The position numbers and the translations under genes are program-made. A stretch of DNA of 64,000 nucleotides, taken from contig NZ_JAMZEK010000001.1 of NCBI RefSeq assembly GCF_024158035.1, positions 1,282,001 to 1,346,000 on the forward strand, read 5' to 3'. Under the pieces are notes generated by a model, which made no database searches, was not told the DNA's origin, and saw only the letters and a program-made list of their open reading frames with translations. Below, in pieces: positions 1 through 7,934 of the stretch. The stretch is from Dyella lutea (GTDB taxonomy: Bacteria > Pseudomonadota > Gammaproteobacteria > Xanthomonadales > Rhodanobacteraceae). Every line of letters starts with the position of its first letter. The first letter of the stretch is position 1.

Positions 1-681
1 CCGGAAGATGTCTTCATGCCATTCTTCGGGGCCCTGGAGGTCAACGCCGGCAACTTCTGGCAGTTCACCTGCTGGGGAAAGGTGACCACGCCGGGTCGTC
101 TGCAGAACCAGCCATGCGTCTGGGTCGGCCTGTGGGTGCAGCTGGAGAGCGCCTCCAGAGCTGCAGATTACCGAGCCTTCATCGCGAGCTATGCGAGGGA
201 GCAGAAGGCGCTCGGCCGCTTTGCCGAAACCCGGGTAAGGATGATGCATCTGATGCAGTGGCTGGACTTCAACCACGTGGTCCCCAGCGACGTGAAGCTG
301 CAGACCTGGCTGGCGTTCGCGTTCCTCGCCATCTGCCTGTTCAACACCATCGGACTGCTGCTGGCGAAGTTCCTGCGTCGCGGCGGCGAGATCGGCGTGC
401 GGCGGGCGCTGGGCGCCAGCCGGCGGGCGGTGTTCGCGCAATGCCTGGTGGAGGCCGGTGTGGTTGGCCTGGTCGGCGGTATCGGTGGTTGGTTGCTGAC
501 CCTGGCTGGCCTGTGGCTGGTGCGCCGGCAGCCCGTCGAGTACGCCGACATGGCGCATCTGGACCTGGGCATGTTCGGGGTGACGTTTGCGCTGGCCATC
601 GCCGCCAGCCTGCTCGCCGGCGTATTGCCGGCGCTGCGTGCCAGTCGGGTCACCCCGGCACTGCAACTGAAGACGCTGTGA
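1..681 (+). CDS. ABC transporter permease, MacB/FtsX type A (5' end outside window)
   Basis: This is the C-terminal part of an FtsX-like permease; the frame is open from base 1, so the start lies upstream. The visible part holds the end of a periplasmic domain, then three predicted membrane helices (about bases 300-370, 460-520 and 565-630). The cytoplasmic coupling segment between the first two contains LLAKFLRRGGEIGVRRALGA, a conserved signature of MacB permeases. It ends in ...TPALQLKTL, like the proteins encoded at 1954 and 4540 (type A). Members of this family move lipoproteins, peptides or toxins out of the periplasm using a separate ATPase; no ATPase lies in this window. The next permease starts 10 bases after the stop, so they are probably co-transcribed. 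The family is clear; the substrate is unknown. Confidence 0.9.
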   Translation, partial: PEDVFMPFFGALEVNAGNFWQFTCWGKVTTPGRLQNQPCVWVGLWVQLESASRAADYRAFIASYAREQKALGRFAETRVRMMHLMQWLDFNHVVPSDVKLQTWLAFAFLAICLFNTIGLLLAKFLRRGGEIGVRRALGASRRAVFAQCLVEAGVVGLVGGIGGWLLTLAGLWLVRRQPVEYADMAHLDLGMFGVTFALAIAASLLAGVLPALRASRVTPALQLKTL

Positions 682-691
682 GGAGCCGGAC

Positions 692-1906
692 ATGCAGATA
701 GCGCCCATTCTCGCCGCGTTGCGCAAACATCGCCTGGCCACCGTGCTGATCGCGCTGGAGATCGCGCTGGCCTGCGCGGTGCTGTGCAACGCCTGTTTCA
801 TTATTGCCAGCCGCCTCTCCGCGATGCATGTGGAGAGCGGCATCGACGAGCCTGCGCTGGCGACGGTGCAGCTGACCGGCTACGACCCCTCCCAATCCGT
901 CGATGTCGACGCGCGCGCGCTGGCGGCGCTGCGTGCGGTACCCGGTGTGCAGTCGGTCACGTTGCTCAACTCCATCCCGTTCGGTGCCCGCCGCGGCACC
1001 GCGGGCATCACCACCGATGCGGAGAGGCAGCATTTCGGTGGCGTGATCGAGTTCTACGTCGGTGCGCCGGGTAGCTTGGACGCGCTCGGGTCCCGGATCG
1101 TCGCCGGCCGGGGACCGCGGCCGGAGGATTTCCAGCCGTTCACCGGCTTCATGCCCAACGAGGCCAACGTGCAGATCACCCAGGCCCTGGCCGACCACCT
1201 CTGGCCGGGTGTCGATCCGCTGGGCAAGGAGTTCTGGATGCTCAAGTCGCACTACCGCGTCGTCGGAGTGCTGAAAACCCTGGTCCGGCCGGATCCGCCC
1301 GGCTGGACGCCGCAGGAGCGGCTGTGGTCGGTATTCGTGCCGGCGCAGCCGGGGCCTTACCTTACCGGCAGTTACCTGCTGCGCGCTGATCCGAAGGAGA
1401 TGCCGCGGGTGATGCGCGACGCGCTGGCGGCCGTCGCCAGGGCCCTGCCCGAGGTGGTGATCGACCGGGACGCCAGCCAGACCCTAACCGACCTGCGGCA
1501 CGAGACCTTCAGGAACGACCGCATCATGGCCGGACTGATGCTCGGCGTGATCGCCGCCCTGCTGCTGGTGACCGCGCTGGGCATCGTCGGCCTGGCCAGC
1601 TTCTGGGTCGCCCAGCGCCGCAAGCAGATCGGCGTACGCCGTGCGCTGGGCGCCACCCGCGGCGACATCCTGCGTTACTTCCAGACCGAGAACTTCCTGA
1701 TCGTCAGCCTCGGCATCGCGCTGGGCATGCTGCTGGCTTATGCGCTGAACGTGGCGCTGATGCAGGTCTACGAGCTGCCGCGCCTGCCGCTGGCCTACCT
1801 GCCGGTCGGTGCGCTGGCGCTGTGGGTGCTGGGCCAGCTCTCGGTGCTGGCGCCGGCGCTGCGTGCCGCGGCGGTGCCGCCGGTGGTGGCGACACGGAGT
1901 GTCTAG
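692..1906 (+). CDS. ABC transporter permease, MacB/FtsX type B
   Basis: This 404-residue inner-membrane permease has an N-terminal helix (residues about 13-35), a periplasmic MacB-like domain of about 230 residues, and three C-terminal helices (about 275-300, 330-355, 365-390). The coupling motif RRKQIGVRRALGATRGDILR follows helix two. It ends in VPPVVATRSV, an ending shared with the proteins at 3268 and 5894 (type B) and distinct from type A. The ATG follows GAGGAG closely. Bases 1802-1893 are identical to 4396-4487 in the next type B gene, pointing to recent recombination between the copies. It is probably the heteromeric partner of the type A permease just upstream. The substrate cannot be read from the sequence. 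Confidence 0.93.
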   Translation: MQIAPILAALRKHRLATVLIALEIALACAVLCNACFIIASRLSAMHVESGIDEPALATVQLTGYDPSQSVDVDARALAALRAVPGVQSVTLLNSIPFGARRGTAGITTDAERQHFGGVIEFYVGAPGSLDALGSRIVAGRGPRPEDFQPFTGFMPNEANVQITQALADHLWPGVDPLGKEFWMLKSHYRVVGVLKTLVRPDPPGWTPQERLWSVFVPAQPGPYLTGSYLLRADPKEMPRVMRDALAAVARALPEVVIDRDASQTLTDLRHETFRNDRIMAGLMLGVIAALLLVTALGIVGLASFWVAQRRKQIGVRRALGATRGDILRYFQTENFLIVSLGIALGMLLAYALNVALMQVYELPRLPLAYLPVGALALWVLGQLSVLAPALRAAAVPPVVATRSV

Positions 1907-1953
1907 CTGGCCACGTGTGAGCGATCGCTTCATCTGGGAAAAGGAGATTCGCG

Positions 1954-3264
1954 ATGTTGATGTATTACCTCGGTCTGGCGCGGCGCAGCCTGCGCCGCAG
2001 TCCCGTGCTGACCGGCCTGATGGTACTGGCGATCAGTCTCGGCATCGGTGCCAGCATGACCATGATCACGGTGCTGCACGTGATGACCGACGACCCGTTG
2101 CCCGGGCGCAGCGCGCAGCTGTACACCCCGCATCTGGACCCCTTGCCGCTGGACTACAAACGGCACGAAGGCAGCCCCGACCCGGCCGACGACCTGACCT
2201 GGCCCGATGCGATGGCGTTGCTCAAGGCCCATCGGGCCGTGCGACAGGCGGCGATGTCGGGCGGCTCGCTACTGCTGCGCCCTGCGCGGGCGGATCTGCA
2301 TCCGATCTACGTGAGCGGTCGTTACGCCACGGCGGAGTTCTTCCCGATGTTCGGCGTGCCATTCGAGCGTGGCGGCGGCTGGAGCGCAGCAGACGACGCG
2401 ACCGGTTCGCCGGTGCTGGTGCTGGCCGACGCACTGGCGCGCAAGCTGTTCGGCACGAGCGATGCGGTGGGGCAGACGGTGCGCCTGGGCGAACATGATT
2501 TCCGGGTGATCGGCGTGACCGCGGACTGGGCGCCCAAGCCGCTTTTCTACGCTGACCAGACCGGTACCCAATACAGCGATGCCGACTTGTTCTTCCTGCC
2601 GCTCTCGGTGGCGATGGATCAGAAGTTCCCGGTCAGCGGCAACCAGTCCGCCTGGGGCAAGGGCAGATCGCCATCGCTGACCAGCGCGAACATGAGCTGG
2701 CTGCAGTTCTGGGCGCAGCTGGACACGCCGGCACAGGTGGCGGCCTACCGGCAATACCTGGTCGACTACTCGGCGCAGCAGAAGGCGCTCGGCCGCTTCC
2801 AGCGTCCGCCGAGGAACGCGAAGTTGTACGGCTTGATGGGCTGGCTGGCACACGAAAACCTGGTGCCCGGGGATGTCGACCTGCAGCTGTGGCTGGCACT
2901 GGGCTTCCTGTTCGTATGCATGCTCAACATCGTGGCGTTGCTGCTGGCGAAGTTCCTGCGCCGCGGTGGCGAGATCAGCGTGCGCCGCGCGCTGGGGGCG
3001 AGGCGACGCGACATCTTCGTGCAGTTCGGCATCGAGTCGGCGTTGATCGGCGTAGCCGGTGGCGTGCTGGGCCTGGGTATCGCGCAACTCGGCCTGTGGA
3101 GCATCCGCCAGCGTCCGGACGACTACGCCAGGCTGGCGCAGATGGACCTGTCGATGCTGCTCGGAACCGTGGTACTCGCGGTGCTCGCCAGCGTGCTGGC
3201 CGGCCTGCTTCCGGCATGGCGGGCCTGTCGCGTACAGCCCGCGCTGCAACTCAAGGGAGGGTGA
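1954..3264 (+). CDS. ABC transporter permease, MacB/FtsX type A
   Basis: This 436-residue permease repeats the type A plan: N-terminal helix (about residues 18-42), a large periplasmic domain beginning with the DDPLPGRS segment also found in the 4540 protein, then three helices near the C terminus. The coupling motif LLAKFLRRGGEISVRRALGA is almost the same as in the first permease of the window. An AAGGAG box lies 7 bases before the ATG, which favours this start. The next type B gene begins 3 bases after the stop. The pairing A-B is repeated three times in the window, suggesting heterodimeric permeases that arose by duplication of the pair. The ATP-binding partner is not here. Confidence 0.93.
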   Translation: MLMYYLGLARRSLRRSPVLTGLMVLAISLGIGASMTMITVLHVMTDDPLPGRSAQLYTPHLDPLPLDYKRHEGSPDPADDLTWPDAMALLKAHRAVRQAAMSGGSLLLRPARADLHPIYVSGRYATAEFFPMFGVPFERGGGWSAADDATGSPVLVLADALARKLFGTSDAVGQTVRLGEHDFRVIGVTADWAPKPLFYADQTGTQYSDADLFFLPLSVAMDQKFPVSGNQSAWGKGRSPSLTSANMSWLQFWAQLDTPAQVAAYRQYLVDYSAQQKALGRFQRPPRNAKLYGLMGWLAHENLVPGDVDLQLWLALGFLFVCMLNIVALLLAKFLRRGGEISVRRALGARRRDIFVQFGIESALIGVAGGVLGLGIAQLGLWSIRQRPDDYARLAQMDLSMLLGTVVLAVLASVLAGLLPAWRACRVQPALQLKGG

Positions 3265-3267
3265 CCC

Positions 3268-4500
3268 ATGCAGATCCGGCCGATCCTCTCCACCCTGCGC
3301 CACCACAAGCTCACCGCCCTCCTGCTGACCCTGCAGGTGGCCTTCACCTGCGCCATCGTCTGCAACGTGGTGTTCATGGTGGCCCAGCGCGTGCAGCGCA
3401 TCAGTGTGCCCACCGGCATCGCCGAAGACGAGGTGTCGGCGATCCACAGCACGGGGATAGAAAAAGGCGAAAACGCGCAGGCGCGGCAAACCGCCGACCT
3501 GGCCGCCTTGCGCGCGGTCCCCGGGGTGCGCTCCGCCGCGGCGGTCAGCTATTCGCTGCCGCTGGACCGGAGCGAATCGTCCAGTGGCATCTGCCCCAGC
3601 AAGCAGGCGCTGGACCGGGCGATGCAGCTCAATACGATCGAAGGCAGCGGATGCGTGGAGCCGGCCGGATACGACGGTACGCCGGGCCTGCTAGCCACCC
3701 TGGGCCTGCATCTCGTCGCCGGACGCGATTTCCTGCCGGACGACTACGTGAGCGAGGGCAAGCCGGCGGTGGCGATCGTCACGCGCGCGTTGGCGCAGAA
3801 GATGTATCCGGGGCAGCCCGCGTTGGGGCAGAGCATGTACGACGGCGACCACTTCATCCGCATCGTCGGTATCGTGGACACCCTGCTGCGGCCGGCACCG
3901 CGCAAGCCGGGGCTCGACGGCGACAGCATCATCTGGCCGCAGCGCCCCGAGGGTCCTGGCGTGCTCTACGTGCTGCGCAGCGCGCCTCGGGATCGCCAGC
4001 GGGTGCTGGGGGCTGCCGTGGCCGCGCTGCTCAAGGCCAACCCCAATCGCATCATCAATCCCGGGCAAGTGCAGACCTACACCGAGATCCGCCGCGCCTA
4101 CTTCCAGCGGGACACCACCATGATCGGCCTGCTCATCGCCTCGGCACTGGGCCTGCTGTTCGTGACCGCACTCGGCATTGCGGGGCTGGCGAACTTCTGG
4201 GTGCAGCAGCGCAGGCGGAGCATCGGCATCCGCCGGGCGATCGGGGCCACGCGCAGCGACATCCTGCGCTATTTCCAGGCCGAGAATTTCCTGATCGTCA
4301 GCGCCGGCGTGCTGCTGGGCACGCTGTTGGCGGTGGCGCTCAACCTGCTGCTGATGAGCCACTACGAGTTGCTGCGTCTGCCGCTGTGGTACCTCCCGGT
4401 CGGTGCGCTGGCGCTGTGGGTGCTGGGCCAGCTCTCGGTGCTGGCGCCGGCGCTGCGTGCCGCGGCGGTGCCGCCGGTGGTGGCGACGCGCAGCGTGTGA
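3268..4500 (+). CDS. ABC transporter permease, MacB/FtsX type B
   Basis: This 410-residue type B permease begins MQIRPILSTLRHHKLTALLL, like the 692 protein (MQIAPILAALRKHRLATVLI). It has one N-terminal helix, a periplasmic domain and three C-terminal helices, with the coupling motif RRRSIGIRRAIGATRSDILR. Its 3' end carries the 92 bases shared exactly with the first type B gene and encodes the same VPPVVATRSV tail. A GGGAGGG stretch precedes the ATG and the upstream stop is only 3 bases away, so translation is probably coupled to the type A gene. The family assignment is firm. The function is inferred to be export across or out of the inner membrane in concert with the neighbouring permeases. 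Confidence 0.93.
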   Translation: MQIRPILSTLRHHKLTALLLTLQVAFTCAIVCNVVFMVAQRVQRISVPTGIAEDEVSAIHSTGIEKGENAQARQTADLAALRAVPGVRSAAAVSYSLPLDRSESSSGICPSKQALDRAMQLNTIEGSGCVEPAGYDGTPGLLATLGLHLVAGRDFLPDDYVSEGKPAVAIVTRALAQKMYPGQPALGQSMYDGDHFIRIVGIVDTLLRPAPRKPGLDGDSIIWPQRPEGPGVLYVLRSAPRDRQRVLGAAVAALLKANPNRIINPGQVQTYTEIRRAYFQRDTTMIGLLIASALGLLFVTALGIAGLANFWVQQRRRSIGIRRAIGATRSDILRYFQAENFLIVSAGVLLGTLLAVALNLLLMSHYELLRLPLWYLPVGALALWVLGQLSVLAPALRAAAVPPVVATRSV

Positions 4501-4539
4501 TGTCGGAGGAAAGGACATTGACGATGAAGGGAGCGGGTT

Positions 4540-5886
4540 GTGCTTGGTTATGAGCTTTCGTTGGCACTGCGTGGTCTGCGGCGCTTTCCGCGCAGCACGG
4601 TGCTGGTGGTGGTCACGGTCGCCCTGGGGATTGCCTCGTGCATGACCAGCCTGCTGCTGTTGCATGTCCTGTCCGGTGACCCGTTGCCGGGTCGCAGCCA
4701 GCATCTGTACCTCGCCTGGATGGATACTCTCCATCGGCCGCCGCGGGTGGACACTTCGGGCATGGCGCTCAACGGTGTCTCCGCCAACACGTTCGGCTAT
4801 CGCCGCCTGAAACGGGAGGATGCCGAGGCGCTCATGCGCGGACGCGCCGGCGTACGGCAGGCCATCGTCGCGGATGTGCTTGCCGACGAGTCCACCGAGG
4901 ATGGAACACGCCACCTGGCCTCGCAGGCCGTGTTGGCGACCAGTTCGGATTTCGTTGCCCTGTTCGGCGTCCCGCTGCTGCATGGGCGCAGCTGGACGGT
5001 CGCAGAGGAGACCGCGCGCGCCCCCGTGGTGCTGATCGACAGCGATACGGCGCAGCGCTTCTACGGCACCGTGGATGCGATCGGGCGGGAGATCCGGCTG
5101 GGCAAGCGGAACTACCGGATCATCGGCGTCTTCGCGCCGTATGCGCCGCAGCCGCACTTCTTCGGGCTCGACGTCGGTTCGTTCACCGGCAACGGTGGCG
5201 AGAATCTGCTGGTGCCCTACACCAGCGCGTTGGCCAATGGCCTGATGCCGATGACCGGCGACGGCTGCGATGCCGGTGTGGACGTATCGCAGACGGGAGC
5301 GTCGGACCCCGCCCATTGCGCCTCGTTGAGCCTGTGGGTGCAGCTCGGGACACCAGGCCAGGTGGCGAGCTACCGGACCTACCTCCGGGCCTATGCGGAC
5401 GACCACCCCGGCGACCGCGGCAAGACGACTGCGGCACGGTACGGCCTCTACGGCGTGCGGCAGTGGCTCGACATGAACGGCGTGGTGCCGGCCAGTGCGC
5501 GCCTGAACGTGCTGATGGCCTCGTCGTTCCTGCTGCTGTGCATGTTCAACGTGATCGGACTGCTTACCGCGCGCTTCCTGCGGCGGAGCACCGAGATCGG
5601 CATTCGCCGCGCACTCGGGGCGTCGCGGCTGGCGGTCTTCGCGCAGCACATCGGCGAAGCCACCCTGGTCTGCCTGGCCGGAGGCCTGCTCGCCCTGCCG
5701 ATGACCGAGCTGGGGGCGTGGATCCTGCGTCGACAGGGGGACGACTTCTCGCCCCTGGTGCGGTCCGATCCGTGGATGTTCGGTGCGCTGTTCGCGATCG
5801 CGATCGTGGTGGGCATGGCCGTGGGTATCGTGCCGGCCTGGCGTGCCTCCACAGTCGAGCCGGGCCTGCAGGTCAAGTCGGAGTAG
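4540..5886 (+). CDS. ABC transporter permease, MacB/FtsX type A (GTG start)
   Basis: This 448-residue type A permease starts at GTG (MLGYELSLALRGLRRFPRST), preceded by GGGAG about 8 bases upstream. An ATG at 4524 is in another frame and gives only a nine-codon peptide. It carries the DDPLPGRSQHLY-like segment seen as GDPLPGRSQ, a periplasmic domain, then the coupling motif LLTARFLRRSTEIGIRRALG and two further helices. The periplasmic domain differs from the other type A copies and has extra Cys residues (about 245-265). This fits separate substrate or partner contacts for each pair. The type B partner starts 7 bases after its stop. Confidence 0.92.
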   Translation: MLGYELSLALRGLRRFPRSTVLVVVTVALGIASCMTSLLLLHVLSGDPLPGRSQHLYLAWMDTLHRPPRVDTSGMALNGVSANTFGYRRLKREDAEALMRGRAGVRQAIVADVLADESTEDGTRHLASQAVLATSSDFVALFGVPLLHGRSWTVAEETARAPVVLIDSDTAQRFYGTVDAIGREIRLGKRNYRIIGVFAPYAPQPHFFGLDVGSFTGNGGENLLVPYTSALANGLMPMTGDGCDAGVDVSQTGASDPAHCASLSLWVQLGTPGQVASYRTYLRAYADDHPGDRGKTTAARYGLYGVRQWLDMNGVVPASARLNVLMASSFLLLCMFNVIGLLTARFLRRSTEIGIRRALGASRLAVFAQHIGEATLVCLAGGLLALPMTELGAWILRRQGDDFSPLVRSDPWMFGALFAIAIVVGMAVGIVPAWRASTVEPGLQVKSE

Positions 5887-5893
5887 GGACACG

Positions 5894-7117
5894 ATGTCAC
5901 TCAGAGTCATGCTTTCCACCCTTCGTCGCCAGCGCCTGTTGCCGGCCCTGGTCCTGCTGCAGGTCGCGGTGGCCTGCGCGATTCTCTGCAACGTGCTGTT
6001 CCTGCTCTGGCACCAGTTGCAGCCGATGGTGGCGCCCAGCGGGGTCGACGAAAGAGGGTTGATCCTGATCGATCAGCTCTCGGGCGACCGTGTCTGGACC
6101 GCTCCAGAGGTGCGCGCGACCGAAGCCATGCTGCGCGCGGTGCCAGGAGTCCGTGCCGCGACGGCGGCCGATGGCTTGCCGATGGTGACGGCGGAGATCT
6201 ACGTGCTGGGGCTGCAAGGGCCTTCGGGCGCCAAGGCGGGAGTCAACGCCTACGTGGGCGAGGGTCTTGGGCAGCTGCTGGGCGTGAAGCTGGTGGCAGG
6301 GCGCCTTTTTTCGCCGGCGGACTATCGCGACGAGGGGGCGAAGTGGGGCGTGCCCGAACCCATCGTCATCACCCGCGCGCTGGCGCGCAGGCTGTTTGGG
6401 GCTGCGTCGGCCCTGGGGCAGCTGCTGCACCGGCCGGACGCCCTGCAGGGGCCCGGCTACCAGGTGGTCGGCGTCGTCGATCACCTGTTGCGCAACCAGC
6501 TCGGCTGGGCCGTCGACGGCAAGGCGGACAATACGGTGCTGCTGCCCGAACGGGTCGGCGCGACGCCCTCCATGAGTTTCGCCGTGCGGGTCGATCCTGA
6601 CCACCAGGCGCTGGCGATGCGGGAGATCGGCAAGGCGATCGCCGCGCACTTCGCCGACGCCATGCAGGCCGGCATGACACCGCAGGTAGGTTCCTTCGCC
6701 GATCGGCGCGATGCGGCTTTCCGCTCGCGGCGTGCGGCGGCCTGGCTGTTCTTCGCCGTGGCCACGACCGTGCTGGCGGTGACTGTCATCGGCATCATGG
6801 GGCTGACCGGGTTCTGGGTGCAGCGCCGCACGCGACAGATCGGCATCCGCCGCGCGCTGGGGGCGAGGCGATCGCAGGTGCTGCGCGAGTTCATGCTGGA
6901 GAACGCGCTGATCGTGGGCGCCGGCGCACTGCTGGGCATGGCGCTGGGGTATGCGGGAAACCTCTGGCTGATGCGCTTCTACGAACTGCAGCGATTGCCC
7001 TGGGAATGGCTGCCTGTCGGCGCCGTCGCGATGCTGCTGGTCGGGCAGTTGTCGGCGATCGTGCCGGCACGGGAGGCCGCGCGTGTGCCGCCGGTGGTGG
7101 CGACGCGCAGTGTGTGA
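5894..7117 (+). CDS. ABC transporter permease, MacB/FtsX type B
   Basis: The chosen start is the ATG at 5894, which gives 407 residues beginning MSLRVMLSTLRRQRLLPALV and aligns with the N termini of the other type B proteins. The same frame stays open further upstream, but that part overlaps the preceding permease. It has one N-terminal helix, a periplasmic domain, the coupling motif RRTRQIGIRRALGARRSQVL, and two final helices ending PPVVATRSV. It is the sixth and last permease of the array. The following lipoprotein begins within 40 bases of its stop, which suggests the operon continues. The family is certain; the transported substance is not known. Confidence 0.92.
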   Translation: MSLRVMLSTLRRQRLLPALVLLQVAVACAILCNVLFLLWHQLQPMVAPSGVDERGLILIDQLSGDRVWTAPEVRATEAMLRAVPGVRAATAADGLPMVTAEIYVLGLQGPSGAKAGVNAYVGEGLGQLLGVKLVAGRLFSPADYRDEGAKWGVPEPIVITRALARRLFGAASALGQLLHRPDALQGPGYQVVGVVDHLLRNQLGWAVDGKADNTVLLPERVGATPSMSFAVRVDPDHQALAMREIGKAIAAHFADAMQAGMTPQVGSFADRRDAAFRSRRAAAWLFFAVATTVLAVTVIGIMGLTGFWVQRRTRQIGIRRALGARRSQVLREFMLENALIVGAGALLGMALGYAGNLWLMRFYELQRLPWEWLPVGAVAMLLVGQLSAIVPAREAARVPPVVATRSV

Positions 7118-7154
7118 CGGCTGGATGGCCATAAGAAAGCCCAAGGAGAACGGA

Positions 7155-7823
7155 TTGAGGCAGATCACCTGGGCGCCGGCATGCCTTGCCGCGCTCGTAT
7201 GCAGCGGCTGCGTGATGCATCTGGACCGGCCGACCGAGATCGCGGCGGGACACCTGCCGCGACCTGTCTATTCGGTCGATGGCGGCGTGCACCTGGCGGC
7301 CAGGGCGGAGGCGGGCAAGATCCGCATCGTGGACGGTGGCGTCACGCTGGGCGAAGGGGCAACGGCGAAGACCATCGACACCGTCGACGGTCCGGTCGTG
7401 CTGGAGCGCGGTGCGACCTGCCGGCACGACCTGTCCGCGGTGGACGGCCGGGTCTCGCTGGCCCCGGGGGGCCATGTCGGTGGAAATGTACGGACCCTGG
7501 TCGCCGGCCTCGACGGCCATGACGCCGAGATCGCCGGCGCGATCCGCACGGTGTCGGGAAAGATCCTGCTGCATGGCACCACACATGTCGGCAAGGGGAT
7601 CTGTCTGGACAAGCCGCGCCCTTCCACCGATGCGCAGGACGAGGTGTGGAAGCGCCTGCCGCGGGTGGTGATCGGTCCGGGCGTGGTGGTGGACGGCCCG
7701 ATTGTTGCGGCGCGCGGCGGCACGCTCTGGGTCAGCCGGCAGGCACGCATCGGTGCCGTCGAGGGCATCCGGACGCAATGGTTCGACGGAGCGACCCCGC
7801 CGGGCCCTGCCGGCATGAAGTGA
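7155..7823 (+). CDS. Putative lipoprotein with repeated beta-helix-like segments
   Basis: The best start is a TTG at 7155, with AAGGAG at 7143-7148 six bases before it. It gives a clean lipoprotein signal, MRQITWAPACLAALVCSGC, with the lipobox ending at Cys19. An in-frame ATG at 7125 is possible but would add a charged stretch before the signal. The mature protein (about 200 residues) repeats a short pattern around VDGGV, VDGPV, VDGRV and later GDA-type turns. Such spacing is typical of right-handed beta-helix or bactofilin-like folds. No catalytic motif is seen. Its place directly behind the permease array suggests an envelope component of the same export system. That role is inferred from position only. 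Confidence 0.75.
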   Translation: MRQITWAPACLAALVCSGCVMHLDRPTEIAAGHLPRPVYSVDGGVHLAARAEAGKIRIVDGGVTLGEGATAKTIDTVDGPVVLERGATCRHDLSAVDGRVSLAPGGHVGGNVRTLVAGLDGHDAEIAGAIRTVSGKILLHGTTHVGKGICLDKPRPSTDAQDEVWKRLPRVVIGPGVVVDGPIVAARGGTLWVSRQARIGAVEGIRTQWFDGATPPGPAGMK

Positions 7824-7934
7824 CCTGCCGGGAGGGGGACGGTAGTCGCGCGGCCATCCGTGGGGTGTGAGTAACGGCCCATCCCCGACCGCCCGGGTTC
7901 GGGCAGAATCGGGCTTCTTTCCAGGGAGATGTCG

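Noticed and set aside
4524-4553. Nine-codon frame starting at an ATG before the permease GTG start
   Set aside because: The peptide MKGAGCAWL ends inside the permease gene and its ribosome site spacing is poor; the GTG at 4540 aligns with the other type A starts.
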